A stretch of DNA of 64,000 nt from Agelas oroides. Taxonomy: Eukaryota > Porifera > Demospongiae > Agelasida > Agelasidae. Below the pieces are notes generated by a model that was not told the origin of the DNA, did not search any database, and worked only from the letters and a program-made list of their open reading frames with translations. Below, piece by piece: positions 23,980 through 38,900 of the stretch. How positions within the stretch are numbered: the stretch's first letter is position 1; the number at the start of each line of letters is the position of its first letter. The stretch covers positions 323,391 to 387,390 of the forward strand of contig OX422188.1 of assembly GCA_949130485.1 (NCBI GenBank), written 5' to 3'. Position numbers and translations under genes: made by a program.

Positions 23980-26900
23980 CTGCAGGGAAGATTATGCATA
24001 TTAAGATGGTAATACACCCACTCCAATATTCTTTCACTATCTTCAACTGCTCAGCTAACTACATTTCCTGTACCTTACATTTTGAGGTATCTTTGTGTGA
24101 TATTCATCAGTTTGACACTGGTTATTTACAAAGGTTATTTACAAAAAAACAAAACAATCTGAGTATGTGCATGAGATAGACTGGACCTCCTGGATCTATT
24201 ATTCTGTCAGCTGCAAGGCACTGAATTATATGTGTCAAATTACAATAGCATAGTATGAACTCTTGGAAGTACCTGCATCATCGATAAGAATTGTTGCTTG
24301 TGTGGCAGTGCCAGGTCGGACTGCAGCCTCATTGCCTGGGGTTTGCAGCTGAACAGCAAAGTTCTCTACGTCTTCAAATGTCCTGTCATCAGTAACCTGA
24401 ACTCCTACACAGGATATTGCATTGGGCTCCTCCAACAGGGTAAGAGTAAATTCTCCACCCACAAAGTCAGAGCCATCTGCATAAATAGAGAATACTTAGC
24501 ATGAACACTTCACTGCAAATTTTGGTCTAATACAGACAATGTGGAGAGATTACAATATTTCTCTCTGCATCTTTTTCTCACCAAACGCTGTTCCATCTAC
24601 TGTCCGCAGTGTGACATTGAAACTCCTGGCTGTTTCAAGGTCTTTTGTCACACATACCATGACCCTAACTTCTTGCTCAAGTAAACGGAAGTTTTGGCGA
24701 GTCAGTTCAGTGGTGACCACTACAAAGAGAGAAAAGAGAGTACTCTGCATACTTTGTGTCCTTTGTTCACATAGTTCTGGGGATTTATTAGTTATCAAAA
24801 CTCATCACAGGTAGTCACAACTTCTAACCAGCAAATTGCAGCAAAGATAAAATTAACCACAGAGTTGTACATGGGACCACATTCCCTTGTATTGGTCATA
24901 ATCCAATATACCTTGCAAAAAAACACTAGCATATGGCAACATTTGTAGAGTAACATGCACCAAATATTCCTGCAACCACTGTTCAAAACACACACTTCTA
25001 ACCATATATGGTGTGTAATGCTGTCAAATCATTATTTACCATCATCGTCCACAATGATGACAACAGCTCTGTCAGTGGGAAGGAGAACTCCATTCATCAT
25101 GGGATCTTGAAGCAACAGCCAAAAGTCTTCTGTTTCCTCTAGAGCAATAACATCATTAATAATTTCTCCGCTGAAGCAGGTTCTATTTTGCAATGGATCC
25201 AGAGTGACAGAGGTAGCCCCTAGTGGTACATAGTCTGTGTGCATGAGAGAATTTATGTATTCCTTTTCAAATTTGAAACTAACTTCAGCTTCATGTGCTG
25301 GCTATATATAATGTCAGCTATTCATTGCTTCCCCTTCGTCATCACTAAATATGCACTACAAGCACCCCAAGTTTACAATTATTACTCTGCAGTCTCATTC
25401 CCAGATCCCCAGCTGTGGCACAGGTATTTCAGATTGGGGGGGATGAGTAATGTTGTGTGCAAAAGCGCACAGTGGGAGGGGGGTATGGGGGCATGCCCTC
25501 CCCCAGGAAAATTTGTATGTTTAGATGCTCTGAGATTGCTTCTGAGGCCAGTTTTGGGTCAAAACAGCTGCTAGAATAGTTTTTTCAATATAGCTAGCAG
25601 TTGCCGATTTGCAGCCAAACAAGAGCATGCATTAATGTTGTATTTCATGTCATTTGGCAGCTCCAAACTTTCAAGTCTACACTTTGAGTACACCTGGGTA
25701 CATTGATTACAGATTTGAATGATGTCGCTGCTCAGCCAATGGCCAAATCTATGCTGCAGGTTGAAATGGTAGCTACGCGGATACTAGCTATGCCAAATAT
25801 TTGTGAGGGAGGATTGGGGCCCCCCCCCCCCCCCCCCCTAGTCCCCCCGGTTCCTATGCCTATGCTAAGTCTGGGAATGAGACTAAGTATACCTATGCTT
25901 CTCAGTGCAGTGTTGGGCTGGTCCTGGATTTGAAGTTGCAGTGGTCTGGTGGTGACTCGGTCCTTTACCACACACATCATGAATGTCATATCACTTTCAT
26001 TCACTTGGGTGACATTCCTCCCAAATCCAACAGTAACAACTGGTAATGAGAATAGATAATAATTATCCATAGTCTATTATTGGAACTGACTCTGTGTATA
26101 ACATAACTAGCATAATTTTAGCACTTAATTCATGCAACAAAAACTCTATGTTTTACAGTTAGATGTGACAAATCACACAATTATTATTACCCTTTAACTA
26201 CTGAATGTGTATTTTCTAGAGGTCTTGTTTCGACTAGTGACACCTTTTTTGACCTGTATTTCGACTTCTGCTGGGAGCTAGCCCTGAAAACGTGAGGCAT
26301 AGCTTCTCTCTGATGTGCTTTGCAAGTTCATGACCTTGACCACACCCACTTGTTAGCAATACTCAGGGCCCTCTGACCAGAGAACACTGCTCTGGACTGA
26401 AAGCTGCCTAAAATGCCAGAAATAGAGTCCCTACAAGGTGAAAGGGGTGGGGCTTTCTACAGCAAGCTGCAACAGCCGCCATGCAGTGTCACCTAGAGGG
26501 TGACACCTACCCACTTCCCCCCTATCCCACCTTTCTGCTAGCGCAGAACCTATCTTCAAAACAGATTGCACAAACTGATAGCATGCAGCCAAATTTCGAT
26601 GACACCTCTAGTCGTCATTAGTAGTTAAAGGGTTAAAGGAGAATATTCCATAGCAAAGATGAGTCTTTTACCACACATTTCACCAAAAAAAAAAAAAAAC
26701 GCTATAGTGTGCTAGCTACTTTAGTATCAAACCGACACTATCAGATTCTAGTTTTTCACCCCAGTGTATGACATTTCTAGCCTCGTTCTCAGGCCACTCC
26801 CAGATTTAATCTTGCAGCTGTGGAGAAGAATCCACGGCCGTGAGATAAAATCTGGGAGTGGCATGGGAACGAGGCTATGACATTTAACATAGTGGATGTC

Positions 26901-29900
26901 TTGCATAGTACTTACCATCATCATCCAAGATGTTGACAGTTGTTACACTGGGATTTCCTAGCCGTATACCAGTTGTAGGTTGTGGCAACCTGAGTACAAC
27001 ATTATAGCTCTCCAATTCTTCTAAAGCAACATCATCATTGCTTATGTTGAAGGACACACTTGTAGAGTTTAAGGAGCCAAAGCCAGCTTCAAAGATCACT
27101 GTTGTATCTATGCCATCTGCTGACTGAACAATGTTCTGCTGTGCACTTGGGCCTATCACAGTGAAACAGAAATGTTAACTTGTGCACAAGATATACATTC
27201 TTTACAGACTTACCTCCAGTAACAAACACTACAATCTCTGAAGTGGATACACCAACTTTAATAACATCTACCACGCCCACAATATCATCTTCAAAGAAGG
27301 TGTATGTCGGCAATCCAAACATCACAGTCACCTCTGAATGCATAAGGAAATGACAATATTACATAAAGGAACTTTTCTTAATGATTGTAGAGCCCTACCA
27401 TCATCATCCTCTATGGTCACATTGGATACTGGAGAAGGAAGCCTCACATCTGGATCAGTGCTATTGATAAGAACCCTGAAATCCTCTGGTGGCTCAGCAG
27501 TACTGTCGTTCAAGACTAGGATTCTCACGCAGGATTGTCTGACACTTCCACTGAATGTCAGCTCCATTAGAGTGCCTATATAGTCCTCAGAGACTGCAAT
27601 ACAAATGTGTAACAAGTGATGCATACACATCACAGGTTGGTAGAGTTGTTTCGATCTCTATGACAAGTGATTAACTTGTAACATATCATCTGGGGTGGTT
27701 TAATAGCATCTCAATGTTTAGCATATTTTGTCACAAAAATTTGCAGCAAACCTATGGCAGAGCCATCTTTAGTAGAGAGCGTGACAGTCACTGTCCTCTC
27801 TAGTGATCCACGCACAATTACAGCACAGACTTCCACGTGCCCCTCATTTTCTGTTACAGTGTATGTCCCGTTCTCCAACTCAACCGTTATCACTGTGCCA
27901 AACAGAAAGAAGTGATGCTCACACTTCGTGCATGTACTGTTGTGCTATTGACTGCTAGCTTACCATCATCGTCCACTATAAGAATGGTGGCTTCATCTGG
28001 TGCCACACTGACACTTGCATCTACACTTTCAAGCCTTAGCCTTGTGAATAGGTTCTCTTGAATCTCATCAACGTCATCATTGATGATGGACACATTGACC
28101 AAAACACGTCCAGTGTTACTATTAAAAGTCAGGAGCATATCCAAGGCAGAAAAGTCTTGAGGACCTGCAGATACAGGACAACCATATCATTGGAATCCCA
28201 ATATTGACAGATACTCACTCATCACGACTTACTCCTTGCCATCCCGTCCATGGTAAAAAGCTGCACAATGACATTTCTAGACAGATCTCCATCCAAAACT
28301 GCTACAGCTATCTCCACAATTCCATCACTTTCACTGGTAGTAAATGACGTCTTCTCAAATCCAATTCTAGCAACTATAACACAAAGTCAGAAAATTATCA
28401 CAGACACTGAGAGATAGTAGAACAAAAACAGCATACCATCGTCATCTCTAATCACAATTTGCGCAATATCGGGTAGCAGTGTCACCACACCCTCCACAGT
28501 GGATAACACAGCCATAAAATCTTCTGCTCTCTCCAGGACAGTATCATTCACAAACATGAACTGCACACATCTCCTCTCTGACCCTTCTCCAAAGGTCAGT
28601 ACAACACTCAGCTGCTGGTAGTCTGCACCAGCTGCATGAGGCAATGAGAAAATAGCAAACCATCTTCACCTTCCCGTCTATAACACTTCCTTTCCTCTAG
28701 AACTTACCCACTGCACTGCCATCCTGGGTTACTAGTGCCACCTCTACATCCCTCTGAAGACCACCATCTATCACTCTGGCACACACCTCTACTGAGCCTT
28801 GTCCCTCATCTGATGAGTATGTTTCATTCTCAAAACCAATAGTGACTCCTGTAGAAAATAATATGAATAAATTTGGACATCTCTTCCGAACTATAACGTG
28901 ATTGTCCTCACCATCATCATCAACTATAGTGATGGTACTGGGTGGCCCTGGCATCACATCTGGATCAGTGCTGTTGAGAGTGACAGTGAACTCCTCTGGG
29001 TCCTCCACCCTGCTGTCATTCTGGATTGGGATTCTCACACAGGATCTTCTGACACTCTCACTGAAAGTTAGGTCAACCGACACTGCTCGATAGTCCTCTT
29101 GATCTGGATGGATGCAAATAAAATATATCAACTGCTGGCTGAAAAGTAAATAAACACTTTGTTATAAACATTTACAACCAACCTGTGGCAGAGCCATCTT
29201 TAGTAGAGAGTGTGACAGTCACTGTCCTCTCCAGGGAGCCATGCACAATTACAGCACAGACTTCCACATGCCCCTCATTTTCTGGAACAGTGTATGTCCC
29301 GTTCTCTAACTCAACTGATATCCCTGTATCGAGGAGAAAAAGTGATGCTCACACTTCGTGCATGTACTGTTGTGCTGTTGACTGCTTGCTTACCATCATC
29401 GTCCACTATAAGAATGGTGGCTTCATCTGGTGCCACACTGACACTTGCATCTACACTTTCAAGCCTTAGCCTTGTGAATAGGTTCTCTTGAATCTCATCA
29501 ACTTCATCATTGATGATGGATACATTGACCAAAACACGTCCAGTGTTACTATTAAATGTCAGGAGCATATCCAAGGCAGAAAAGTCTTGAGGACCTGCAG
29601 ATACAGGACAACCATATCATTGGAATCCCAATATTGACAGATACTCACTCATCACAACGTACTCCTTGCCATCCCATCCATGGTAAAAAGCTGCACAATG
29701 ACATTTCTAGACAGATCTCCATCCAAAACAGCTACAACTATCTCCACAATTCCATCACTTTCACTGGTAGTAAATGACGTCTTCTCAAATCCAATTCTAG
29801 CAACTGTAACACAAAGTCAGAAAATTATCACAGACACTGAGAGATAGTAGAACAAAAACAGCATACCATCGTCATCTCTGATCACAATCTGTGCAGTGTC

Positions 29901-32900
29901 TGGTACCAGTGTCACAACACCCTCCACAGTGGATAGTGCAGCCATGAAATCCTCTGGTCTCTCCAGGGCAGTGTCATTCACCAGCTCAATCTGCACACAA
30001 CTCCTCTCTGAATCTTCTCCAAAGGTTAGGACAACACTCACTTGCTGGTAGTCTGCACTAACTGCATGGGGTAAAGAGAAAAATGCAGAAAAGTTCATGG
30101 TGTACCTTCAACTGCACGCATTTATCTTTTTCTGCACACCTACTGCGCTGCCATCCTGGGTTACCAGTGTCACCTCTACACCCCTCTGAAGACCACCATC
30201 TATCACTCTGGCACACACTTCTACTGAGCCCTGTCCCTCATCTGATGGGTAGGTTTCATTCTCAAAACCAATAGTGACTCCTGTACAGCATAGAATACAT
30301 TGTACACATAAAGTTAGTAAATTTTACATCACTTTGCAGGATATACTGTACATTATTTCTTGTCCTCACCATCATCATCGACTATAGTGACAGTGCTAGA
30401 TGGGCCCGGTATCACATCTGGATCAGTGCTGTTGAGAGTTACGGTGAACTCCTCTGGGTTCTCCACCCTTCTGTTATTCTGGATTGGGATTCTCACACAG
30501 GACTGGTTGACACTCTCACTGAATGTCAGTTCCATTGATACAGCTTGATAGTCCTCTTGGTCTGGGTGGATCAAAACAATTAAAACTAGCACCTGCCATT
30601 GGAAATGCTAGTTGCATTAGGGCTAACCTATGGCAGAGCCATCATCAGTGAGTAGGGAGACAGTCACTGTTCTCTCCAAAGATCCACGTGTAATCACAGC
30701 ACAGACTTCCACAGATCCCACATTCTCTGGGACAGTGTATGTCCTGTTCTCCAACTCGATTGTAATTTCTGCTCAATGTGAAATGTTGGTAAAGTGTGTT
30801 TTAGTGCTTTTGACTTCCTAATTATGTAATACCATGTGAACTTACGGTCATTATCTACTATCTCCGCCAAAGCTTGGAAATTGGTCCCAACTTCAACCAG
30901 GGTCTCACCAACAGGTACACTAAGTGCAGCACTGAAACTTTCCACATCTTCAAGTACATCATCATCTGTGACCACCACCTCTACAGTTATTTCCATTTCA
31001 TCGGCCGGGATGGTGACAACATAGTTTGTACGTGGTTCAAAGTCCCCTGGGCCTGTGAGAAGACACTGAGTCTTTGAGCTTTGGTCATACACTTTATGAT
31101 CAGGTCATTCATCAACCAATGAGTGTTTCACAACCCTACCTTCCGCTGATCCTGGTGAAGTGCTGAACAAAACTGTTACATCTTCTGTTGTAGTATTGCG
31201 TTTCACAATGCGGAAAATTACGTCATCTGTCTCCGGAACAGTGTATGCTGTAGGCTCAAACTCCACCACCACCACTGTAAAGTAATAGATTGCATTACAA
31301 CAATTCTTTGCAAAAATTCACACAACACAAAACTCAACTTACAAGCGTCTTCTGTGATATTAATGTTAGCAGTTTCCTGTCCAATTGTCACTCCCTCTGA
31401 GCCATCACTGAGGACTGCAGAAAGACTCTCCCTCCCCTCTACTGTGCTGTCTGGAATGGTGCGAAGAAGCACAAACTGTTCACTCTGGTTTGGAGTGAAC
31501 GTTACATTCTGTGCTGAGATGAAAGTGTAGTCTACTGGAGCTGGAAGACAAAAATAGAAATCAAGTCATCACTTCTGTAGTTGTTTAGTTACTGTTATAT
31601 GAGCTCAACCTACCCACTGCTGTTCCATCCGTAGTTGATATCAACACAGAAACTGTTATTGATGCCTCTCCAACCTTCACAATTCTAAGATTTCTCTCCT
31701 CTCCCTCTAGTACAGTGTATATAGCTGGATCAAACTCTATTATCACAGCTGAAAGGAATACAAGAAAGCGTAAATTTAATACACTAACTTTGCACGTATA
31801 TTAAGTTTGCAAACTACTCACAGTCGTCATCAGTCATCTCAACACTGGCCATGTTAGCACCAAGAACTACCCCATCCTGACCAGCTGGCAGGAATAACCG
31901 AGCAGTGAATTGCTCAGTTCCTTCGAAAGTATTGTCTGGCAAGATGGGTACCATAACTATTTGTGAAGCATCTGCAGCCTGAAATGTCAATGTTACTGAA
32001 GTTGTTGTGTAGTCTTCTCCAGCTGTAGAATGCACGTAGATACAACATAGTTGATGTCTCCTGTCACAGCAACATTTGCTACTTAGTACCTGTCGCAGAG
32101 CCATCTGCAGTATTGAACTCCACATTGACTACAAGTGTTGTTTGGCCCCTCTTCACAACTGTGATGTTGGCTAGGCGGCCAGACTCAGAGACAGTGTAAC
32201 TTGTAGGATCAAACTCCACCGTCACAACTGGAGATGAAGGTATAATTCACTATATGTCAGCATTATATAGCTTGGTTGAAGCCATACAGTATTAAGCTTT
32301 CTCAAAACGGTGCACTCACACCCACCATCATCATCCTGGATCATGACTCTTGCAGTGTCTGGTACCAGTCTCACCACCGTTTCCACGGTGGTTAACACAA
32401 CCGTCAAGTTCTCTGGTCCCTCAAAGATAGTATCATTCACCAGCTCAATCTGCACACAACTCCTCTCTGAACCTTCTCCAAAGGTTAGGACAACACTCAC
32501 TTGCTGGTAGTCTGCACTAACTGCATGGGGTAAAGAGAAAAATGCAGAAAAGTTCATGGTGTACCTTCAACTGTACGCATTTATCTTTTCCTGCATACCT
32601 ATTGCACTGCCATCTTGGGTTACCAGTGTCACCTCTACACCCCTCTGAAGACCACCATCTATCACTCTGGCACACACCTCTACTGAGCCTTGTCCCTCAT
32701 CTGATGGGTAGGTTTCATTCTCAAAACCAATAGTGACTCCTGTAGAACATAGAATACATTGTACATATAAACTTAGTGAATTGTACATCACTGCAGGATA
32801 TACTGTACATGCATTCTTCCTAAAATATAAAGTGCTTGTCCTCACCATCATCATCGACTATATTGACAGTGCTGGGTGGGCCCGGTATCACATCTGGATC

Positions 32901-35900
32901 AGTGCTGTTGAGAGTCACGTTGAACTCCTCTGGGTCCTCCACCCTGCTGTCATTCTGGATTGGGATTCTCGCACAGGACTGGTTGACACTCTCACTGAAT
33001 GTCAGTTCCAATGACACAGCTTGATAGTCCTCTTCGTCTGGGTGTATCAAAACAATTAAAACAAGCACATGGCATCAGAAATGCTATTTGCAATAGGGCT
33101 AACCTGTGGCAGAGCCATCATCAGTGGATAGGGAGACAGTCACTGTTCTCTCCAAAGATCCATGTGTAATCACAGCACAGACTTCCACAGATCCCTCATT
33201 CTCTGGGACAGTGTATGTCCTGTTCTCCAACTCGATTGTAATTTCTGCTCAATGTGAAATGTTGGTAAAGTGTGTTTCAGTGCTTTTCACTTCCTAATTA
33301 TGTAATACTATGTGAACTTACGGTCATTATCTACGATCTCTGCCAAAGCTTGGAAATTGGTCCCAACTGCAACCAGGGTCTCACCAACAGGTACACTAAG
33401 TGCAGCACTGAAACTTTCCACATCTTCAAGTACATCATCATCTGTGACCACCACCTCTACAAATATTTCCATTTCATCGGCCGGGATGGTGACAACATAG
33501 TTTGTACGTGGTTCAAAGTCCCCTGGCCCTGTGAGAAGACACTGAGTCTTTGAGCTTTGGTCATACACTTTAGGATCTAGTCATTCACCAACCAATGAGT
33601 GTTTCACAACCCTATACCTTCCGCTGATCCTGGTGAAGTGCTGAACAAAACTGTTACATCTTCTGTTGTAGTATTGCGTTTCACAATGCGGAAAATTACG
33701 TCATCTGTCTCCGGAACAGTGTATGCTGTAGGCTCAAACTCCACCACCACCACTGTAAAGTAATAGATTGCATTAATCAACAAAATTTACACAACAAAAA
33801 CGCAACTTACAAGTGTCTTCTGTGATTGTAATGTTAGCAGTTTCCTGTCCAATTGTCACTCCCTCTGAGCCATCACTGAGGACTGCAGAAAGAGTCTCCC
33901 TCCCCTCCACTGTGCTGTCTGGAATGGTGCGAAGAAGCACAAACTGTTCACTCTGGTTTGGAGTGAATGTTACATTCTGTGCTGAGATGAAAGTGTAGTC
34001 CACTGGAGCTGGAGGACAAAAATAGAAATCAAGTCATCATTTCTGTAGTTGTTTAGTTACTGTGCTCAACCTACCCACTGCTGTTCCATCCATAGTTGAT
34101 ATCAACACAGAAACTGCTACTGATGCCTCTCCAACCTTCACAATTCTAAGGTTTTGTTCCTCACCCTCGGGCACAATGTAATTGGCAGGATTGAACTCAA
34201 TTATTACGGCTGCAGGAAAAAAGTAGGATTGGAATTTACTGTCATGTACATTATTGCATGTGCACTTAATACTAGGTTAAAATCTCACAGTCATCATCGG
34301 TAATCACAACTGTGACTGTGTTTGCACCAAGCACAACTCCATCCTGACCAGCTGGCAGTGATAACTGAGCAGTGAACTGTTCTTCTCCTTCGAGAAGGTT
34401 GTCAAACAAGATGGGTACCATCACAACTTGTGAAGTCTCTGCAGCCTGAAATGTCACTGTTGCTGAAGTTGTTGTGTAGTCTTCTCCAGCTGTAGAATGC
34501 ATGTAGAGAAAAAACATACTGATGTAAACAGTCACAGTAACATTTGCGAATTATTACATACCTGTCGCAGAGCCATCTGCAGTATTGAACTCCACATTGA
34601 CTACAAGTGTTGTTTGGCCCCTCTTCATGATTGTGATGTTGGCAAGGCGGCCAGACTCAGAGACGGTGTAGCTTGTAGGATCAAACTCCACCGTCACAAC
34701 TGGAGATGGAGGTATAATTCACTATATGTCAGTATTACATAGCAGCCATACAGTATTCAGCTTTTTGCACTCACACCTACCATCATCATCCTGGATTGTG
34801 ACTCTTGCAGTGTCTGGTGCCAGTGTCACCACCGTTTCCACAGTGGATAACACAACCGTCAAGTCCTCTGGTCCCTCAAAGATAGTATCATTCACCAACT
34901 CAATCTGCACACAACTTCTCTCTGAGGCTTCTCCAAAGGTTAGGACAACACTAACTTGCTGGTAGTCTGCACTAACTTCATGGGGTAAAGAGAAAAATGC
35001 AGGAAATTTATGGTGTACCCTCAACTGTACGCATTTATCTTTCTCCAGCATACCTACTGCACTGCCATCTTGGGTTACCAGTGTCACCTCTACATCCCTC
35101 TGAAGACCACCATCTATCACTCTGGCGCACACCTCTACTGAGCCTTGTCCCTCATCCGATGGGTAGGTTTCATTCTCAAAACCAATAGTGACTCCTGTAC
35201 AGCATAGAATACATTGTACACATAAAGTTAGTAAATTGTACATCACTTTGCAGGATATACTGTACATTATTTCTGAACTATAACGGCTTGTCCTCACCAT
35301 CATCATCAACTATAGTGACAGTGCTGGGTGGGCCCGGTATCACATCTGGATCAGTGCTGTTGAGAGTCACGTTGAACTCCTCTGGGTTCTCCACCTTGCT
35401 GTCATTCTGGATTGGGATTCTCGCACAGGACTGGTTGACACTCTCACTGAATGTCAGTTCCATTGACACAGCTTGATAGTCCTCTTGGTCTGGGTGGATC
35501 AAAACAATTAAAACTAGCACCTGGCATCGGAAATGCTATTTGCAATAGGGCTAACCTGTGGCAGAGCCATCATCAGTGGATAGGGTGACAGTCACTGTTC
35601 TCTCCAAAGATCCACGTGTAATCACAGCACAGACTTCCACAGATCCCACATTCTCAGGTACAGTGTATGCCAAGTTCACAAACTCGATTGTAACTTCTGC
35701 TCAATGTGAAATGTTGGTAAAGTGTGTTTCAGTGCTTTTCACTTCCTAATTATGTAATTCTATGTGAACTTACGGTCATTATCTACGATCTCTGCCAAAG
35801 CTTGGAAATTGGTCCCAACTGCAACCAGGGTCTCACCAACAGGTACACTAAGTGCAGCACTGAAACTTTCCACATCTTCATGTACATCATCATCTGTGAC

Positions 35901-38900
35901 TACCACCTCTACAGTCACTTCCATTTCATCGGCCGGGATGGTGACAACATAGTTTGTACGTGGTTCAAAGTCCCCTGGGCCTGTGAGAAGACACTGAGTC
36001 TTTGAGCTTTGGTCATACACTTTAGGATCTAGTCATTCACCAACCAATGAGTGTTTCACAACCCTACCTTCAGCTGATCCTGGTGAAGTGCTGAGCAAAA
36101 CTGTCACATCTTCTGTTGTAGTATTGCGTTTCACAATGCGGAAAATTACGTCATCTGTCTCTGGAACAGTGTATGCTGTAGGCTCAAACTCCACCACCAC
36201 CACTGTAAAGTAATAGATTGCATTAATCAACAACATTTACACAACAAAAACGCAACTTACGAGTGTCTTCTGTGATTGTAATGTTAGCAGTTTCCTGTCC
36301 AATTGTCACTCCCTCTGAGCCATCACTGAGGACTGCAGAAAGAGTCTCCCTCCCCTCCACTGTGCTGTCTGGAATGGTGCGAAGAAGCACAAACTGTTCA
36401 CTCTGGTTTGGAGCGAACGTTACATTCTGTGCTGAGATGAAAGTGTAGTCCACCGGAGCTGGAAGACAAAAGTAGAAATCAAGTCATCATTTCTGTAGTT
36501 GTTTAGTTACTGTTAAATGCGCTCAACGTACCCACAGCTGTTCCATCCATAGTTGATATCAACACAGAAACTGCTATTGATGACTCTCCAACCTTCTCAA
36601 TTCTAAGGTTTTGTTCCTCACCCTCGGGCACAATGTAATTGGCAGGATCGAACTCAATTATTACGGCTGCAGGAAAAAAGTAGGATTGGAATTTACTGTC
36701 ATGTACATTATTGCATGTGCACTTAATACTAGGTTAAAATCTCACAGTCATCATCGGTAATCACAACTGTGACTGTGTTTGCACCAAGCACAACTCCATC
36801 CTGACCAGCTGGCAGTGATAACTGAGCAGTGAACTGTTCTTCTCCTTCGAGAAGGTTGTCAAACAAGATGGGTACCATCACAACTTGTGAAGTCTCTGCA
36901 GCCTGAAATGTCACTGTTGCTGAAGTTGTTGTGTAGTCTTCTCCAGCTGTAGAATGCATGTAGAGAGAAAAAACATACTTGATGTAAACAGTCACAGTAA
37001 CATTTGCGAATTATTACATACCTGTCGCAGAGCCATCTGCAGTATTGAACTCCACATTGACTACAAGTGTTGTTTGGCCCCTCTTCATGATTGTGATGTT
37101 GGCAAGGCGGCCAGACTCAGAGACGGTGTAGCTTGTAGGATCAAACTCCACCGTCACAACTGGAGATGGAGGTATAATTCACTATATGTCAGTATTATAT
37201 AGCAGCAATACAGTATTCAGCTTTTTGCACTCACACCTACCATCATCATCCTGGAGTGTGACTCTTGCAGTGTCTGGTGCCAGTGTCACCACCGTTTCCA
37301 CAGTGGATAACACAACCGTCAAGTCCTCTGGTCCCTCAAAGATAGTATCATTCACCAACTCAATCTGCACACAACTTCTCTCTGAGGCTTCTCCAAAGGT
37401 TAGGACAACACTCACTTGCTGGTAGTCTGCACTAACTTCATGGGGTAAAGAGAAAAATGCAGGAAATTTATGGTGTACCCTCAACTGTACGCATTTATCT
37501 TTCTCCAGCATACCTACTGCACTGCCATCTTGGGTTACCAGTGTCACCTCTACATCCCTCTGAAGACCACCATCTATCACTCTGGCGCACACCTCTACTG
37601 AGCCTTGTCCCTCATCTGATGGGTAGGTTTCATTCTCAAAACCAATAGTGACTGCTGTACAGCATAGAATACATTGTACACATAAACTTAGTAAATTGTA
37701 CATCACTTTGCAGGATATACTGTACATTATTTCTGAACTATAACGGCTTGTCCTCACCATCATCATCAACTATAGTGACAGTGCTGGGTGGGCCCGGTAT
37801 CACATCTGGATCAGTGCTGTTGAGAGTCACGTTGAACTCCTCTGGGTTCTCCACCCTGCTGTCATTCTGGATTGGGATTCTCACACAGGACTGGTTGACA
37901 CTCTCACTGAATGTCAGTTCCATTGATACAGCTTGATAGTCCTCTTGGTCTGGGTGGATCAAAACAATTAAAACTAGCACCTGGCATCGGAAATGCTATT
38001 TGCAATAGGGCTAACCTGTGGCAGAGCCATCATCAGTGGATAGGGAGACAGTCACTGTTCTCTCCAAAGATCCATGTGTAATCACAGCACAGACTTCCAC
38101 AGATCCCACATTCTCAGGTACAGTGTATGCCAAGTTCACAAACTCGATTGTAACTTCTGCTCAATGTGAAATGTTGGTAAAGTGTGTTTCAGTGCTTTTC
38201 ACTTCCTAATTATGTAATTCTATGTGAACTTACGGTCATTATCTACGATCTCTGCCAAAGCTTGGAAATTGGTCCCAACTGCAACCAGGGTCTCACCAAC
38301 AGGTACACTAAGTGCAGCACTGAAACTTTCCACATCTTCATGTACATCATCATCTGTGACTACCACCTCTACAGTCACTTCCATTTCATCGGCCGGGATG
38401 GTGACAACATAGTTTGTACGTGGTTCAAAGTCCCCTGGCCCTGTGAGAAGACACTGAGTCTTTGAGCTTTGGTCATACACTTTATGATCAAGTCATTCAC
38501 CAACCAATGAGTGTTTCACAACCCTACCTTCAGCTGATCCTGGTGAAGTGCTGAACAAAACTGTCACATCTTCTGTTGTAGTATTGCGTTTCACAATGCG
38601 GAAAATTACGTCATCTGTCTCCGGAACAGTGTATGCTGTAGGCTCAAACTCCACCACCACCACTGTAAAGTAATAGATTGCATTAATCAACAAAATTTAC
38701 ACAACAAAAACGCAACTTACGAGTGTCTTCTGTGATAGTAATGTTAGCAGTTTCCTGTCCAATTGTCACTCCCTCTGAGCCATCACTGAGGACTGCAGAA
38801 AGAGTCTCCCTCCCCTCCACTGTGCTGTCTGGAATGGTGCGAAGAAGCACAAACTGTTCACTCTGGTTTGGAGCGAATGTTACATTCTGTGCTGAGATGG

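Larger units (their letters stand above)
24273..29803 (-). other. Giant gene, Calx-beta domains 58-65 with a 1.43-kb three-domain duplication
   Basis: A/B pairs: 29663-29803/29394-29594, 29183-29323/28912-29103, 28708-28848/28437-28631, 28233-28373/27964-28164, 27752-27892/27399-27593, 27214-27333/26916-27152, 25893-26039/25040-25234, 24582-24719/24273-24476. Exons at 29803-29394 and 28373-27964 are almost identical at an offset of 1,430 bp, as are their neighbours, showing a local duplication of about three domains. The last three domains are diverged. Domain 63 has a short A exon (40 codons). Introns at 25235-25892 and 26040-26915 are enlarged by foldback elements. Confidence 0.8.
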
